A DNA stretch of 64,000 nucleotides, from contig CAADRB010000013.1 in the NCBI GenBank assembly GCA_900708905.1, positions 841,586 through 905,585 on the forward strand. Direction: 5' to 3'. The position numbers and the translations under genes were made by a program. The stretch's first letter is position 1; each line of letters starts with the position of its first letter. Source of the DNA: Hymenolepis diminuta (taxonomy: Eukaryota; Platyhelminthes; Cestoda; Cyclophyllidea; Hymenolepididae). Below, one piece after another: positions 25,001 to 37,206 of this stretch. A model generated the notes under the pieces. The model saw only the letters and a program-made list of their open reading frames with translations, was not told the origin of the DNA and made no database searches.

Positions 25001-28000
25001 TTTATTTCTGACTTATAGAGGGGGGAGAGAGATGTTTCCTATTGCCAAACTTAGAACGGTTAATTTTTATTAATTCTTTTTCAATCGAACATGAACTTAG
25101 ACGAAATATAAGCTGATACTTATAGGGAAAGTAATTGGATGGTTTATCTATGGTCGCATTCATATGTTCGGGGCTCTCGACTCTTTATTTAGCAAATATC
25201 TTCCATAAGAAGGATTTCTCCTCGTTTATATTTTCTCTAAGGTGATAGATGTCTCCCTTTCTATAACTCCACAAACTATTGGGAAAAAAGAGTGAACAGG
25301 AAAATAAAATCCATCCTCGATTTAATGTATCTGCTTGAGAAACGGCTAAGGAATTTGTGTAATGAGGATTTTCTATACAGTGACCTCCTTTCTGAATGAG
25401 TTTATGTCTCCTGCTCTAAAAGTTCACAAAATTTGAATGGTTAATTTCGTTCAACTTGCCCATAAATCAAGTTTAGAATGAATGGAAATCTAACTTCTTC
25501 GCCATAGGCCTTATTCTCAAAGTCCTCTGCAGAGATGCATTTATGAATTGGTAAGCGGGGAGAGGTGAGATTTGGCAATGGTCACACATTCATCTTTTTA
25601 CTGGCTCTCCCTCCCCACCCACTGTGTGTATATACATCGTTGCATGCACTTCTTTAGCCCGCTACTGATGACGACGATAGTTATGTTGCTTGGTCGTGGA
25701 CAGCCGCAGACACATGCACTGCTCCTAACGGGCAGGCTAAAAGCCCTACGTGCGTGCGTTTTGTGGTTCTGCTAGTTTCGGAATTAATGTGCCCTTTCTG
25801 ACTCTCGTGTCCTCATGCCATGACCTGATTAAATCGATTTTAGGCAGAGAGGAGAAGTCATCTTCCCGTTGAAAGTCTACAATGTAGCTTCCCCTATTAG
25901 CTTGTCGAATTCAAATACTGCAATGAGTGGAGTAAGAAATTGTAATCCTCGCAAATCTAATTATCATCCTTAGAGGAGAGATTAAGAGCCAAGAACGAGA
26001 CGCCTGTGCATTGTGTCAAGCTGTGATAGTCGAAGCTGTCTGTATGATGAACAACCAATAAACATTCATCACATGACAGTTAGGACAGATGAGTCCGCCA
26101 TTTAGAGCTTCTCAAGTCTCAACTACATCAAAACCTTCATTCGGGCAGGATAATCGTACGCCGGTTCTTCAATCAGCCGCTAGTCATCACGATTTCTCTC
26201 CTCCCCCGAAATCAAATCGGTTCTTACTAGTGCATAATACTATCATTGGTGTCACTAATTTTATTACAGATTAGATTTCAGTGAAGGATCTGTAGTTCGA
26301 TCCTATTTAGTTGACTATTTTACTAAGTTAATGTTATCATGCAAAGAAATTATTCTGAGGCTTGGAGCGTGAGTTTCACTCCACCTTGTTTTATCCCTCT
26401 TAACAAAATTAGTATCTGAGGTACGATTTGAGTATGGGGCACATAAACTTCAAATGGGGATTTCACTATTAAAACTAAGATTTCTATTTAGTTTCAGTTT
26501 CGATTAGAGTCTCTGTCCTCACAATTTCATTCCATACGCTTTCGATAACGTTTTTTAGCTTAGCTTTTAAGGCAAGTGGGTGAAAGTTGCATTAGGTGTA
26601 GATTTTCAACTTTATTTGATTATTGGAGAAGACCAACGCCCAAATTAACCAGACTTAAAAGATTCACTTCTCCTATCTTTAGAGTTACAGTGACCTTAAA
26701 TTCTTTCTTTTTATAACTAATAACGGTTTGGTTAATAATTTTCATTGCGATGTGTGATATGCACCACACTTTCAATTGACTGATGGATCATTTCTCTTTT
26801 CTTTCATTGAATATTCACTTGGGACCAGTACTGCTACATTTGAGTTTTCCGATCCTATGGTTTTAAAAATTTGAATAGGGGTTTGATTCCCCATTGTTGG
26901 TTGGATGTAAATACTTTTTCTGAGTTTATTTTTATTAATCTTTTGAATTCACCCTTTTTACATACCTCCTTTTCTTTTGCATCCGGATTTTTATTTTGTA
27001 TATCTGATTTTAATTGATCTTTGGAAAGAATATTCTAATTTTTGCGCTTTCACTGCTACAGCAGGTATCTGCGTGAATATTTGAGTTATGTTGAATTGTG
27101 TAAATAGGAAATAGTTTGAATTTGTGCTATTCTTGTTTAAAAAGTATGGACTAATGTGTTTAAGTGTTTCAAATTCATTGAATTGTCAACGAGCGGTAAT
27201 GTGATCGGTTACCAGGTTTCATTATCATCTCTCACTCATGAGTAACTGTATTGATTTTGAAAATGTAACATCTGATCTTGAGTCTAGAGAGTGCTCTAAT
27301 TGGAAATAAAATTGAATACTTGCACTACACCTTAACGAAAATCACCGATTTCTGAGCGAAGTTCGTTCTTCCTTGCTCGTGTTTAGTAATGTTATGTCGT
27401 CACCACTACAAAACGGGCTACCCAAGTAGCCCATCAATCCTGTAAGTTCAGGGCTATACGAGCAGTTGTAATTTCCTAACCATCAAGCTATCGTTTGATT
27501 TTTCCACTTCCTCTACTGAGTCTTAGCCATTGCAGTCTCTGTTTCATCCTGGCGAGCATTTAATCTGTATCTGTAACTATTTAGCACCACAAAGAATTCT
27601 TAAGTAATCAATTCAGCTACTCCCTGAATATGTCTAAAGATTGAAATCCTCCACACTATTACTACTAGCCTTGACCTTCTCCCTTTCTGATTGAAGATTT
27701 TCCATTCGGTCTTCTCTTTGTCGATGAGTGTGATTATTGCTAGAGTGATAAATAGAAAAAAAAGACCTTGTGATCTCTTCTCACTGCCTCAGAATGCAGT
27801 GAGTGGTGAGGTAAAATAGCCGTTCCTAGAGTCTTTCCAAGTCCTGAGTTCCATTCACTGTGGAAATGATACTGTAATCGTTCTTGAAGGGTTGCTTTCT
27901 GAGTATTATCCAAAAAATATTTTCGAACCTTATAATCTATGAAATTACTTTGGGGTACCGTTTTAAAAAATGGGTTGTTTTTATCCAACAAAAATTAATC

Positions 28001-30037
28001 AACAATCATTGTCATTTATCGATAAGATTTACATATTTGCTAAAATGTGTAAAATTACAGGTTCGTTGCCTTGGATAGTCTCAGAGAAAAGTCTGTCTTT
28101 AAGTCATTTACATTTTATTATTGAGTTCTGGGATTTGTGACAATTTTTGGAAGGCTAATCGAGTTATGACAGATACCTTCTCAAACACCTATGTGAATTT
28201 TTCTTCCCCTCTCACTTCCTCTCTTCCTCTCGCATTTTGTTTTACTCTCAAATCCTGCCTTTCTAATTTTGGAAGAGTGGTTGTTTATTGTTAGCAAATA
28301 AGAAGTAGGACGAAGGTAACTTAGCGGAGCTCAGTCGATAACTCTTCTCTCTCGTTCATCTTTATCTGGGTAATGAACAAGTGAGTCTTCCTTCTAGAAA
28401 AACGTCTTTCATCAGTTACTCGCTCATTAGCTCGTTTGTGTCATAATGTTTGTATAGAAAAAAATTGCCTAAATTTATTTGTATTTCTCGCAGGTTTTCA
28501 CACCGTTTCGGTGTACCCCAAGAAGGACGTACCTTTCTTCATTATCTTCACGGCCGTGTTGTGTTCTCTCACCGCGGTGCTGGCCTTCCTTACCCATGTC
28601 TATCCCGAGCAAATGGGGTCTTTCTCTAATCAAGTGAGTCACCGTCTGCCTTTCTATATATTCATTTATTCCTTAACAAACGCATAACTTTATTGTCCTA
28701 GTGGAATTGATTTCTGAACATATCTGAGTCAAATAAAGACATTCATTTGTTAGAAATGACTATAGAGTGTTTGCATGGTCAAATAATCATTTCAAGGAAA
28801 TGTTGTTTAATACTTCCCTCTATTGGAGTTTAAAATAACCTGAAATTTACTAAATTAATACACTTTTTTAAGTAAATTTAGAGGTTCCAGTAACTTAGAA
28901 CTGTATCATACTTGTCTCTTGATGCTTATTCATCGAGTGGAGTAAGTACTTTGCCTTTCGGTCAGTATCAAAGTGACAATGGAATATTTTAAATATCCTA
29001 AGCAGATTTTATGAAAATTTGTGAACGGAATTTGTTTCCCTAGTACTCGCCTTACTGTATCCAGGACTGAAGTTTACTCCCTGTTATATTTCTGGCAAAC
29101 CAAGTAGCTAATCAATTCCCTGCATTCTAATTGTATTTTAAAAGTCGTATTTTCTTAATAAGGTGACTATAAGGAGAAGTATTCGTTGAGTTATAAGTCT
29201 TCTCCCGTTTTCTCTCTATTTCTAAGCCACCGTATCCATTGTGGCAGTCTACGCACTGTTATTTTAGAGGCGACAAAACTTCATATCAGTCTGACTACTA
29301 TTTCAAAGCAATAGTTGTACGAGAATTTCTTACTGGAGACCTCAATCAAAATGCTTTCTAGATCCAGAAATCTATAATTTCTTGAAATATGTTGTTGTTT
29401 CTTCCATGCCTTTGGATTCTTGCAATCGACTGAAAACAGCCCTACTGTTGGAGCATACATTTCTGAAAGCCTATGCTGATGAGGAGCAGTTTAATTATGA
29501 GTTGTATTAACTCTCGCAGGCATATGCGTGATAAGTTTAAAGGGCAAAGTAACTTTGAAAATAGGTTGTATCCTGTGTTGTGGTTGTACTAAAATTCGTC
29601 GGAAACATGTGCACGTTGTTTGGTATTGACCTGGGGAAGATCTTTTTTTTCTAGTTCCATGACTTTCTATTTGTCGCAGGTTTTTTATTATCTCAAATAA
29701 AAGTGGAGGTTTTTCTTTATCTAACATCCTAGTCTAATTAACTTTAAATACTGTTTTAGAATGATTCCACTAATCTGAAACCTCATCAAAGCATCGTTTT
29801 CAAGCTAGCATATACATATCTCTATGAAAGTTATTTTCTATTAGATAACGTGTCTCCCATCTTTATAAGAAAACTAGGCGACAGCGCTTCTACGCTGATT
29901 GGTTAATCTAATATTTCTCTTATTTTCTTCTTCTGTTATAGGCATTGCAATGGTTTCTCAGTCCAGTTTCTTACCTCTCCGACAGACTGGTCGGAGCATT
30001 AAACGCTTTCGCACCGCTTGTCGTTCGACGGGCCTAG
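16031..30037 (+). CDS. ST7: Suppressor of tumorigenicity 7 (ST7) homologue
   Basis: ST7 is a conserved multi-pass membrane protein with TPR-like repeats and poorly known biochemical function. Exons: 16031-16172, 16205-16287, 16321-16681, 16722-16855, 16888-17085, 18384-18498, 18596-18668, 18750-18852, 21663-21906, 28494-28633 and 29942-30037. Phases agree and encode 562 residues (human about 585). Two hydrophobic segments occupy residues 17-45 and about 56-83 ([15 protein letters not shown]). Family blocks follow: [99 protein letters not shown] and [13 protein letters not shown], the last leading into a third membrane segment. The loop after PLLGG is longer and more acidic than in vertebrates. 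The intron after exon 3 is best read as GC-AG. Introns range from 32 bp to 6.6 kb. The start is set by the match to the vertebrate N-terminal membrane segment. Confidence 0.97.
16682..16721 (+). other. GC-AG intron in ST7 (40 bp)
   Basis: The donor is GCAAGT, the consensus that GC donors require, and the acceptor is CATAG. Only this phase-1 splice joins SEYE to [10 protein letters not shown], as the family demands. The GT a few bases downstream gives the wrong frame and then a stop. Confidence 0.85.
17086..18383 (+). other. ST7 intron, 1.3 kb
   Basis: Pyrimidine-rich on the plus strand, with one diverged SINE-like copy (17944-18110). No coding sequence is seen. Confidence 0.8.
17944..18110 (+). 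repeat. SINE-like repeat, copy C (diverged)
   Basis: GATTGCGAGGTTACGGG and a TTTAATGTCCAT run align with the box B end of copy B, followed by CAGTGAGCGGAATTGTTAACC, which corresponds to the shared body, and AAATTGAGTTTCACACCAGAG. It is the most diverged of the three copies. Confidence 0.5.
18853..21662 (+). other. ST7 intron, 2.8 kb
   Basis: No exon of ST7 is missing at this phase-0 junction (PHVPR to YLLEM). It holds an 18-bp N gap and no recognisable gene. Confidence 0.8.
20720..20737. other. Assembly gap (18 N)
   Basis: Short run of N within an ST7 intron. Confidence 0.99.
21907..28493 (+). other. ST7 intron, 6.6 kb, the largest in the window
   Basis: It joins codons of LLPS to [10 protein letters not shown] (phase 1). 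Most is AT-rich and featureless. A segment at about 23040-23520 and another near 25540-25770 are less AT-rich and may be repeat remnants, but I found no second copy in the window. No nested gene is recognised on either strand. Confidence 0.7.
28634..29941 (+). other. ST7 last intron, 1.3 kb
   Basis: Phase 0, GTGAGT donor, TTATAG acceptor. Nothing else is recognised. Confidence 0.8.
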
Positions 30038-30253
30038 CGATCGACCTGTTCTCCTTAAACCTCCCACTTGCCCTCCAAAACTCACAAAATATGAGCCCGA
30101 ACTGACCAAGGCATATGACACTGAGGAGATTCCTTTCTCTCGTCGCTCTTTGTTCAACTGGTTCTTATTTTGCCGTTTTGGGTTCTTGTGGGAGCAGTTC
30201 TATCTTACCACTACTAATAATGATTATAACATTACTAATATTATTAAATGTTG

Positions 30254-30259
30254 AATAAA
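30254..30259 (+). terminator. Probable poly(A) signal of ST7
   Basis: AATAAA lies 217 bp after the ST7 stop, and a GT-rich stretch starts a little downstream, as expected for a cleavage site. Confidence 0.65.
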
Positions 30260-30516
30260 TTGCGGTGCATGCCTGTGTCTTATGGCTTGTTCGCCATCTT
30301 TTGCGGTGATTACATGGGGGTGAGGCTTCAAATATATAATGGAATATTTAATTGGTTTGGTCACATTTAATTTATTACTTTGGTGGGGTAACAAAGTGTA
30401 GGAGTAACAAGACTGGAGGCCACTAATTTAGGAGTTAGCAAGTAGGAATTGCAAAAAAGTAAAACACAAAGAGTTACTCAGGTCAAAGTGTATTGAATAA
30501 ACCACGGTAGGAAATC

Positions 30517-30546
30517 GGGAGGGGGGAGGGAGGGAGGGAAGGAGGG
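30517..30546 (+). repeat. G-rich tract, possible G-quadruplex
   Basis: Six runs of three or more G separated by single or double A, followed by GTGTGTGTGGG, in otherwise AT-rich DNA about 480 bp beyond the ST7 stop. The loop pattern satisfies the usual quadruplex rule on the plus strand. Confidence 0.8.
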
Positions 30547-31750
30547 AAGTGTGTGTGGGAGTGGAAATACAAAAACAATTTATGAGTCACTTGGGGGAGG
30601 ACGCGAGTAAGGATAAGATTGCAGATGGGCTTTTAAACGAGACGGGATAGTTACGGAAAAAAGGCGAATCGATAAACTTGTCTAAATATGATGGGTGGGT
30701 GTTTGAGTCGTGGAGACATAAAGGCATAAAATTGATGTATTTTTGTAAAGAATGTAACTAAAGAGCAATATTGAAAAAGTCATGGAGAGCCATCCTTAGA
30801 CTTTAATGTTAAATAAGGTTCCTATCTAGTGAGGAGGATTTTAATTGATATAGTATCAGTGACATCAACAGAATCGAGGAGAAATGTGATTGATGCACAA
30901 CCGGTGAGTGGGATAGTCTGAAGCACTTGTCAAGTCTGAATGATAAAGGAAGTGGCAGAATTTAAGTTTATCATTTGGAAGCTTTTATGATAATACTTAT
31001 CTATCCAGGATGAGTGTTGAAAAGCTTGGGAGTTATTCAGACTACTAATAGGTTGTCTATTGTCATTCAAATTGTTAAGTGATCAGATGACAAATCCTCA
31101 ATTTATTCTGATTTCTGCAATGTGTGGTTCAATTTGTTCAGATAATATCATGAAATTAGATATGAAAGATTTATATACAAAGCCCACTACAGGAGTGCGC
31201 AATATAGTATCGTGAATAATGTCGGATATGTATGTAACATGAATACAAATTTATTTATATAACATTTTCCATAGGATATTTGTAAGCACATAGAAAGGCT
31301 ATTCATAGAAATCAATGAAAAACACGTAAATAATTCATGTTTCTATCGTGCTAAATATATTGGTTAAATAAAGAGATTTCCACATTAGTTCCTGATGGGC
31401 TGACGAGCGTGAATGTTATTACGAGGCATTTCGCTTACCTTCTCACAAACATTTGGATCGGATGCTGATAAAATAGAAATAAAGAGGGCTAAAAAATTAG
31501 ATCTTTGAAAAAATTAAACGCAACAGATTTTATAGCTTATAAGGAGAATAAGGGCTCTGTTGTTAAAGTATTTATAAATTATTTTCAAAATATTTATTTA
31601 ATCTTTAATTTATTCAAAATATACTTCTTATACAATATTTTATCAATGTGATTGAACGAATTTATCGAATTTCGCGTATAGTCACGTCAAGGACAAAGTA
31701 GTGATAAGGCCGTCTATGGATATCAAAGCACATATTTTTCTTCACCGAAA

Positions 31751-34700
31751 ATGAGCCTTGGGTTCTCAAGATTATGTCCATCATTTGATAATGTTATTAA
31801 CGATCCGTTATTATTGTCTTATTTTCTTCAATATTTAAGCTCAACGAAGTTGGAAAATATATTTCGTCTTTGGTTAGAGCTTTCCAGTTGCAAAGGTCGA
31901 AAAAGTAATAGCGCAGAAGAATTCGAGTTTAAATCAGAGGAAAAAGTTCTTTCTGATAAGGAGCTAGACAAACTTCGAAAAAAGATATCAGAATTAGCCG
32001 TTAATGATGTGACAACTATTTACTTTCGTTACCTCTCTCCTGAAGCCAAATTGACAGTAGATTTAAATACAGAATTATTATCTCTCACACTATGTAGGTC
32101 GAATTTTGCTCATTTATTCTTTAGCAAGAATTATGGAAAATCCTAATAATATTTCGGCTTTGGATCCTTGTCTTCGGTTTGCCGAATCTAAACTTCGGTT
32201 AAGGTAACTGGGTGATCCTTCTCCTATCTTGCTTTAGTTTGTTTCCGGGTTTTCTGAAAAGTGAGCTATTTTCCCAATTTTGCTCTGAAATCATACTCAA
32301 CGACCAGCTCACCTTAAATGACGTATTATTTGAAGAGTCTCTTTTGGTATTCTTCGTTGAGGTACGCAGATCTTTTTTTCAAATTTCCGCAATGTAGTTT
32401 CTTGTTGGTGATCCAACTTCGACTTTATTGACTTTCCTTATGGCTGTTAATGCATATAAGAAGGAGTTCCATGAGCTCATGCTCAAACGCGACTATCATG
32501 AAACAATCGAGAAACGATATGAACAACTTCTTCATGATGCCACAACAATTTGCGCGAAGTTTGTTTACATTTCTAATTAATTATCTCCATAGGTACCTCT
32601 CTCCTGCTTCAGATGACTTTATGGGTCTCACACTTGAACAATATCGTGACGTGCTAGACTCAGCCTGTTCTGAGAAAGAACCTCGAATTAACTGTTTCGA
32701 TGATCTCTATAAACTGATATTTAAAACTGTCGAAAAAGTACGTTTTCTCATATTGTTAAAGTATGATATAGAACATCCTTCCGTCGTTCTTTCACTCTGC
32801 ACCCTTTGCGCGATATCGGCACAGTTTTGCGAAGAAATCTGGTTAGTCAACTACTCATCATTTGACACACCGCATTCCACTGGCCATTTTCTCAACTTTT
32901 GACGTTGTTCAGCACTCTCCTTGCACACATTTCACTCTCCCTTGGCTGTGACTATCCACTTTTGTTGTCTTTCTTTTTCACGTTTTCTTTTCATTTTTGA
33001 ACGAGTATTTTCTACGGATTTATTTTCAGATGATATGAAGCATGATCTTTTCTATCTAGTAAATGTATTTTCATATCAGAATGGTAAGTTTGGGTTATTG
33101 TTTCCATTTTAAATGATGTATTGAGAGGGAAAATGTCTTGTCAACGCCCATTATTATTTGCGGAAATGCAGCATTATTGTGTCTTCTAGGTATTGTCAAT
33201 GGCTTTCATGTTCTATGAAATGTTGTTTGTTGGCTTTTCTACTATAAAAAGTAGGTACAAGTTGATGGTTGAATAATGTTCTGCCAATAGTGAAGTTTGT
33301 TTGTGTAGCGTATTCATCATAAGCTTTATGAAACGTAAAAGTATCGAAGAAGACTAACGTTCCTTTAATTAGACGTATGTACACACACTACCAATATTTT
33401 AACCGAAGTTTCTAAAATTGCTTTGTGTGCCAGTGATACGGCGTTGAACTGAATATCTTTAGGGTTCATTCTTTGGATAAAATAATCGATAACGTCGACT
33501 GATCGTAGCACACATTGAGATGGCTAGATCTAAGCCCATTAGTAAGAGGTTCCTAAACGTTTCCCTTTCACCATGAATAAGCTTTCTCGAAGAACTTTGA
33601 GAATATTATCGTCTACATTGATATCAAAAGATATGAAATGGAATATTTAGCAATATTTGCAGTCATATTTTCTGCATGTCAAGCGCTTCTTGTTAATCCG
33701 CACATTCCCAGCAAACGATGCATTATTCCCACTTTATTTTCTACCTTAAGTGTTAAAAAATAAATCAATTGATGAGCTAATGGGTGAGAAAGCGAAGTTA
33801 TCGTTCTTTATGGATCCGTCCACTGCTAATAAACGTGGGAAATAATAATTCAGACGAATGCTCTATTTAGTTGGAGATGAAATGCGGTTCTCTAGCACGT
33901 TAAGGTGGAAAACCGTCTCATGTTGTAAAATTTAGCAGTCATTTTAAAGACTTAATAAATATTAAGAGGACTGATATTTTTAGTATAATACGTTGGATTT
34001 CTTATTCGTTCAGCAATGGAAGTAAATCGAATGCTATTTCTACACTCGATGCGGTGGGTGACACAGTTGTACCCTCATTCGGTCCTTGGAAATCACTAAC
34101 TTACAACATATGTATATATATAATGGAGATTAAAAAAGAATCCCTGTCGCTTTAATGAAAATTTTTACGGACTTCAAGGCATAATTTAAGGTGTAATGTA
34201 TTACGCGGTTTAAGCTTGAAGTATTCTCTGAATGTTACATCTTACCACTTCCCAATGTTAAACAATAATGAGATAAATCTAGTCAGTTACCCACACTTGT
34301 TTAAGTCTAAGTCACGTTTTGGTTGGTTATGCTTGAGATTGTTCTATCACCAAAACACATGTAATTATGGTTTAGATAGTTAAGTAAGCATTAACTTAAC
34401 TTACCTGCCCAATTTAAACTCATGCGCAAATAAATGAAATGGGTAAGGATTAGCAAAATCTTCCATTTAGATTTTAAAATTTATTTTGGCAGTGACAGTT
34501 TCCAGTGACAAGTCTCCTGGTTGTTCCTCTCTTATTTTATTAAGAACAGTACATAATATTCGCCGTAGTATTTCTCCAAGATGAATCAGCTGTTTGTGTT
34601 GGAATTTAGTTAAAAACTTAATGTAATAACGTTAGGTCTATCGCAGCCATATTGATCAAATAGTTGGAATAAGTCGAGTCACTCATGTGTGCAGATCAGT

Positions 34701-35287
34701 TCGGAGGTGGCAGACAAGCCATCCCAATTTATTAGGTTTATATACAAAACATTTCTTCGTTGGACGTCAGTCATGTCTCGTTGTCGGTGTATCGTCTCGA
34801 TGTGATGATAGACACCCGTTTAGATATCTGTGTGCAAACATGCAAACACACAATGGGACCACCTGTGGATACTATAATGGGGATCTTACTGACAGGCAAT
34901 CATTTCTATTCGCCATGTGTTGATGGACATCTGCTGGCTATAGCACTTAACTTATAGGATTTAAAGTAAATGCTGATATTGCAAATGCATTTTTTAAAGT
35001 ATTTTCTTCACTACGGACATTTTTCATTCCATGCCTTAAGCGAGAAGCATATTTAATTTCACCTTGCTTCTAATTACGCAAAACGTGTTTTTCTAAATGT
35101 TTTTGTTTCCCCAATTTCAGGGATTAAGACGCGTTATGTACGCAAACATACCTCGGAAAAGGACCAATCAAAATGCCAATTAGCTCCAATTCAGCTGAAT
35201 GTTCTCGCCCTTTCTGATCCTTCACTAACCAATCGGTTGCCACGAGTCTACGTAAACGAACCGGCCTCAAACGACGAGTTAGTTTAA
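31751..35287 (+). CDS. AKAP10: AKAP10 (D-AKAP2)-like protein with two RGS domains
   Basis: In vertebrates AKAP10 carries two RGS domains, binds Rab GTPases and anchors PKA through a C-terminal helix. Exons read as 31751-32097, 32129-32203, 32238-32361, 32398-32558, 32593-32737, 33005-33083 and 35121-35287, with four introns of 31-36 bp; about 365 residues. RGS1 starts NVINDPLLLSYFLQYL and resumes after a linker at YFRYLSPEAKL. RGS2 runs LFPGFLKSELFSQF, TLNDVLFEESLLVFFVEFL, YLSPASDDFMG and INCFDDLYKLIFKTVEKVF, all matching AKAP10 in order. Odd points: exon 5 to exon 6 has no canonical splice that keeps the frame, and after RGS2 only about 75 residues remain, with no convincing PKA-binding helix. 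The start is tentative: the frame is open upstream to an AG at 31681. Confidence 0.8.
33084..35120 (+). other. Intron of the AKAP10-like gene, 2.0 kb
   Basis: GTAAGT donor and TTTCAG acceptor, phase 1. It contains a full-length copy of the R1 repeat family (34651-34950). Confidence 0.75.
34651..34950 (+). repeat. Interspersed repeat family R1, copy 1
   Basis: About 300 bp. Shared landmarks are CACTCATGTGTGCAGATCAG, GGTGGCAGACAAGCCATCC, CATTTCTTCGTTGGACG, CAGTCATGTCTCGT and CACACAATGGGACCACC with a TGTGGAT motif, ending near TGCTGGCTATAGCA. The same order is seen at 40456-40702 and partly at 37110-37206 and, inverted, at 39950-40060. No coding capacity is recognised. Confidence 0.8.
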
Positions 35288-35760
35288 TAGTAAATCAGCC
35301 TTGAAATTAATTCCAAATTATTGCTTTTATCCGTGGTAGTACAAAATAACTCAACAACTTTTTATCATGGAGAGCGTCTAAACAAAAAAGGGGGAATAGA
35401 AATGACTTGAGCAATATCCGAAAGTTGCTGGGGTAAGTCCAGGATCAAAGCATCTGAACTCTGAAATCACCGGGCTGTCGCTTTTAAATTTTCTTTCATA
35501 TTTTTTAAGAGTTATTTCTTACCATAGCTACATTTAAATTCTGGGTGAGATGTTTTTAAATGATTTGTAACCACCCCCCTTTTCACATAGCTCTTGTTGC
35601 GGCCATCCACTGAGCTAGAAATTCTATCAGTTTGTGCAATGTCTGCGTTTCTATGATGGTCTGTTCACCAGGATCTTCTCATCTCACATGCGTTTGCAAA
35701 GTGTCAATAACACAGAGTGTGCATGCAGATTATTTCCACTTTTTCTCACACTTTTTATTT

Positions 35761-36142
35761 ATGGTTGGTGCTCTAGTAAGTGCGGGACTGATGAGTGGGA
35801 CCGACAACTTAAAACACCTTTCCGGTCATCCAGGTCTAAACAATTTGGACGTAGAAGCTCAAGCGAAAATTCAAAAACTTAGTTTCAAACTACCTGAATT
35901 ATTTTATTACAGTTTTTCATTCGATTCATTAGCTAATCCTTACATAATCTCACTTATAATGCAACCAACTGTGAGAATTTCAATTTTATCAAAGTTCATT
36001 ATTTCCTTATAGGGAAGTGAAAAATATGGGAAAGAAGATGTACAAACTGCCATTTTTTTTCAAGAAAGGTGAGAGGTTTTTATCACTCTAAATATATTTA
36101 GAGATATTTATTTACATTTTTGTTTATTCTCTTTTTAGATAA
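35761..36142 (+). CDS. Possible small spliced gene, unknown product
   Basis: I do not recognise this protein. Reading 35761-35970, 36013-36068 and 36139-36142 gives an 89-residue frame with introns of 42 and 70 bp, both with strong GTGAGA donors and pyrimidine-AG acceptors, ending at TAA 36140-36142. It includes GHPGLNNLDVEAQAKIQKL and GSEKYGKEDVQTAIFFQER, which look protein-like (amphipathic and charged). It might instead be the tail of another gene, since the start (35761 or 35791) is not supported by homology. A link to the preceding AKAP10-like gene was tried, but the phases did not fit. Confidence 0.3.
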
Positions 36143-37109
36143 TGGTTAGGCAGTGTGTACTTTATTCAGAAGTTTACTCCAAGTGGATGTCTTGTTTAAT
36201 GCGTTTTATTTTGTTTTTGTGTGTCTGTTTCCTGTTATAATTGAAGAAAACGAGTTACAAATATATCTTGATGCATTTAGTGGACTGTGAAGTCCAATCA
36301 AGCAACTTTCTTTGATACAAAACCCAGACTACATCCAAACGGGGTTCAAAACTTAACGCACATCTCACTCATGTATGTTTTATTGAGTAAATATTTTGGT
36401 TTACTTTAGAAACTTTTGCCAAAATATGTAGAGATTAACGTTAACGATCACAATTTGAAATTTTGAGAATAGATAGATCTTCTCACCTGGTTCTCACAAC
36501 AAAAATATCAAATAAATATAATTTTCTAGATAAATCAGCGATTGTGTTGATTAACCATCACTTTAAATAAATAAGAATACAAGTTATAACTTAATTAGCA
36601 TTAAATTTTCAAACTCAAGTCTTATTTTGACAGATATTATGTCAGTACCAAATAAGATCGAAGACGGCGAATGGTATAAGATTTCGTGGGCGACATTATA
36701 AGAGAGTTAGAGTCCTGATAATCTGAGGTATAAAAAATAGAGCGATCGCAGAAAAGGGAGAAATTAAATGGCTTTTACATGGTTTACTGCTTGGTAAAAT
36801 ATGTAACATAGAAATGTAGGGTTGATAAAGGCAAAAAGTCCTTTATTTCTGGTATTATATTTAATCTCCTTATCGAATTTGTTTGCCAAGGTGACAATTG
36901 CAAAGCAACAGGTCAGCCCGCAGTTTTTCGTAAAATGTCATCGCATTCAAACTTATAAAGTATCATTGAGACTACTCAATCAATATTAATTCTCGAATTT
37001 TTGAGAAATTCATGTATCTCTACTAAATTTATCTAGAATGTTAATAAAAAGATTGAAAGTCAGATTTATTAAATGGGATATTTAAATTCCCCAAAAACGT
37101 TAAGTCTAC

Positions 37110-37206
37110 TGGGGTCACATCAATCGAATATTTGGAATGAGTCAAGCCACTCATGTAGCCAGATCAGTTCAGAGGTGGCAGACAAGCCATCCTAATTTAT
37201 TAATTA
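37110..37206 (+). repeat. R1 repeat, copy 2 (3'-truncated)
   Basis: Matches the first 100 bp of copies 1 and 3: GGTCACATCAATCGA, CCACTCATGTAGCCAGATCAG and GAGGTGGCAGACAAGCCATC, then diverges. Confidence 0.75.

Larger units (their letters stand above)
30038..31750. other. Intergenic between ST7 and the AKAP10-like gene
   Basis: Contains the probable ST7 poly(A) signal and a G-rich tract. An AG at 31680-31681 opens a frame that runs into the AKAP10-like ATG at 31751, so a further 5' exon may lie here. Confidence 0.5.

Noticed and set aside
35121..36142. Small gene at 35761-36142 as the C-terminus of the AKAP10-like gene
   Set aside because: Available donors near 35278-35284 are phase 2 or 0, while the acceptor at 35776 needs phase 1, and the residues do not resemble an AKAP10 tail.
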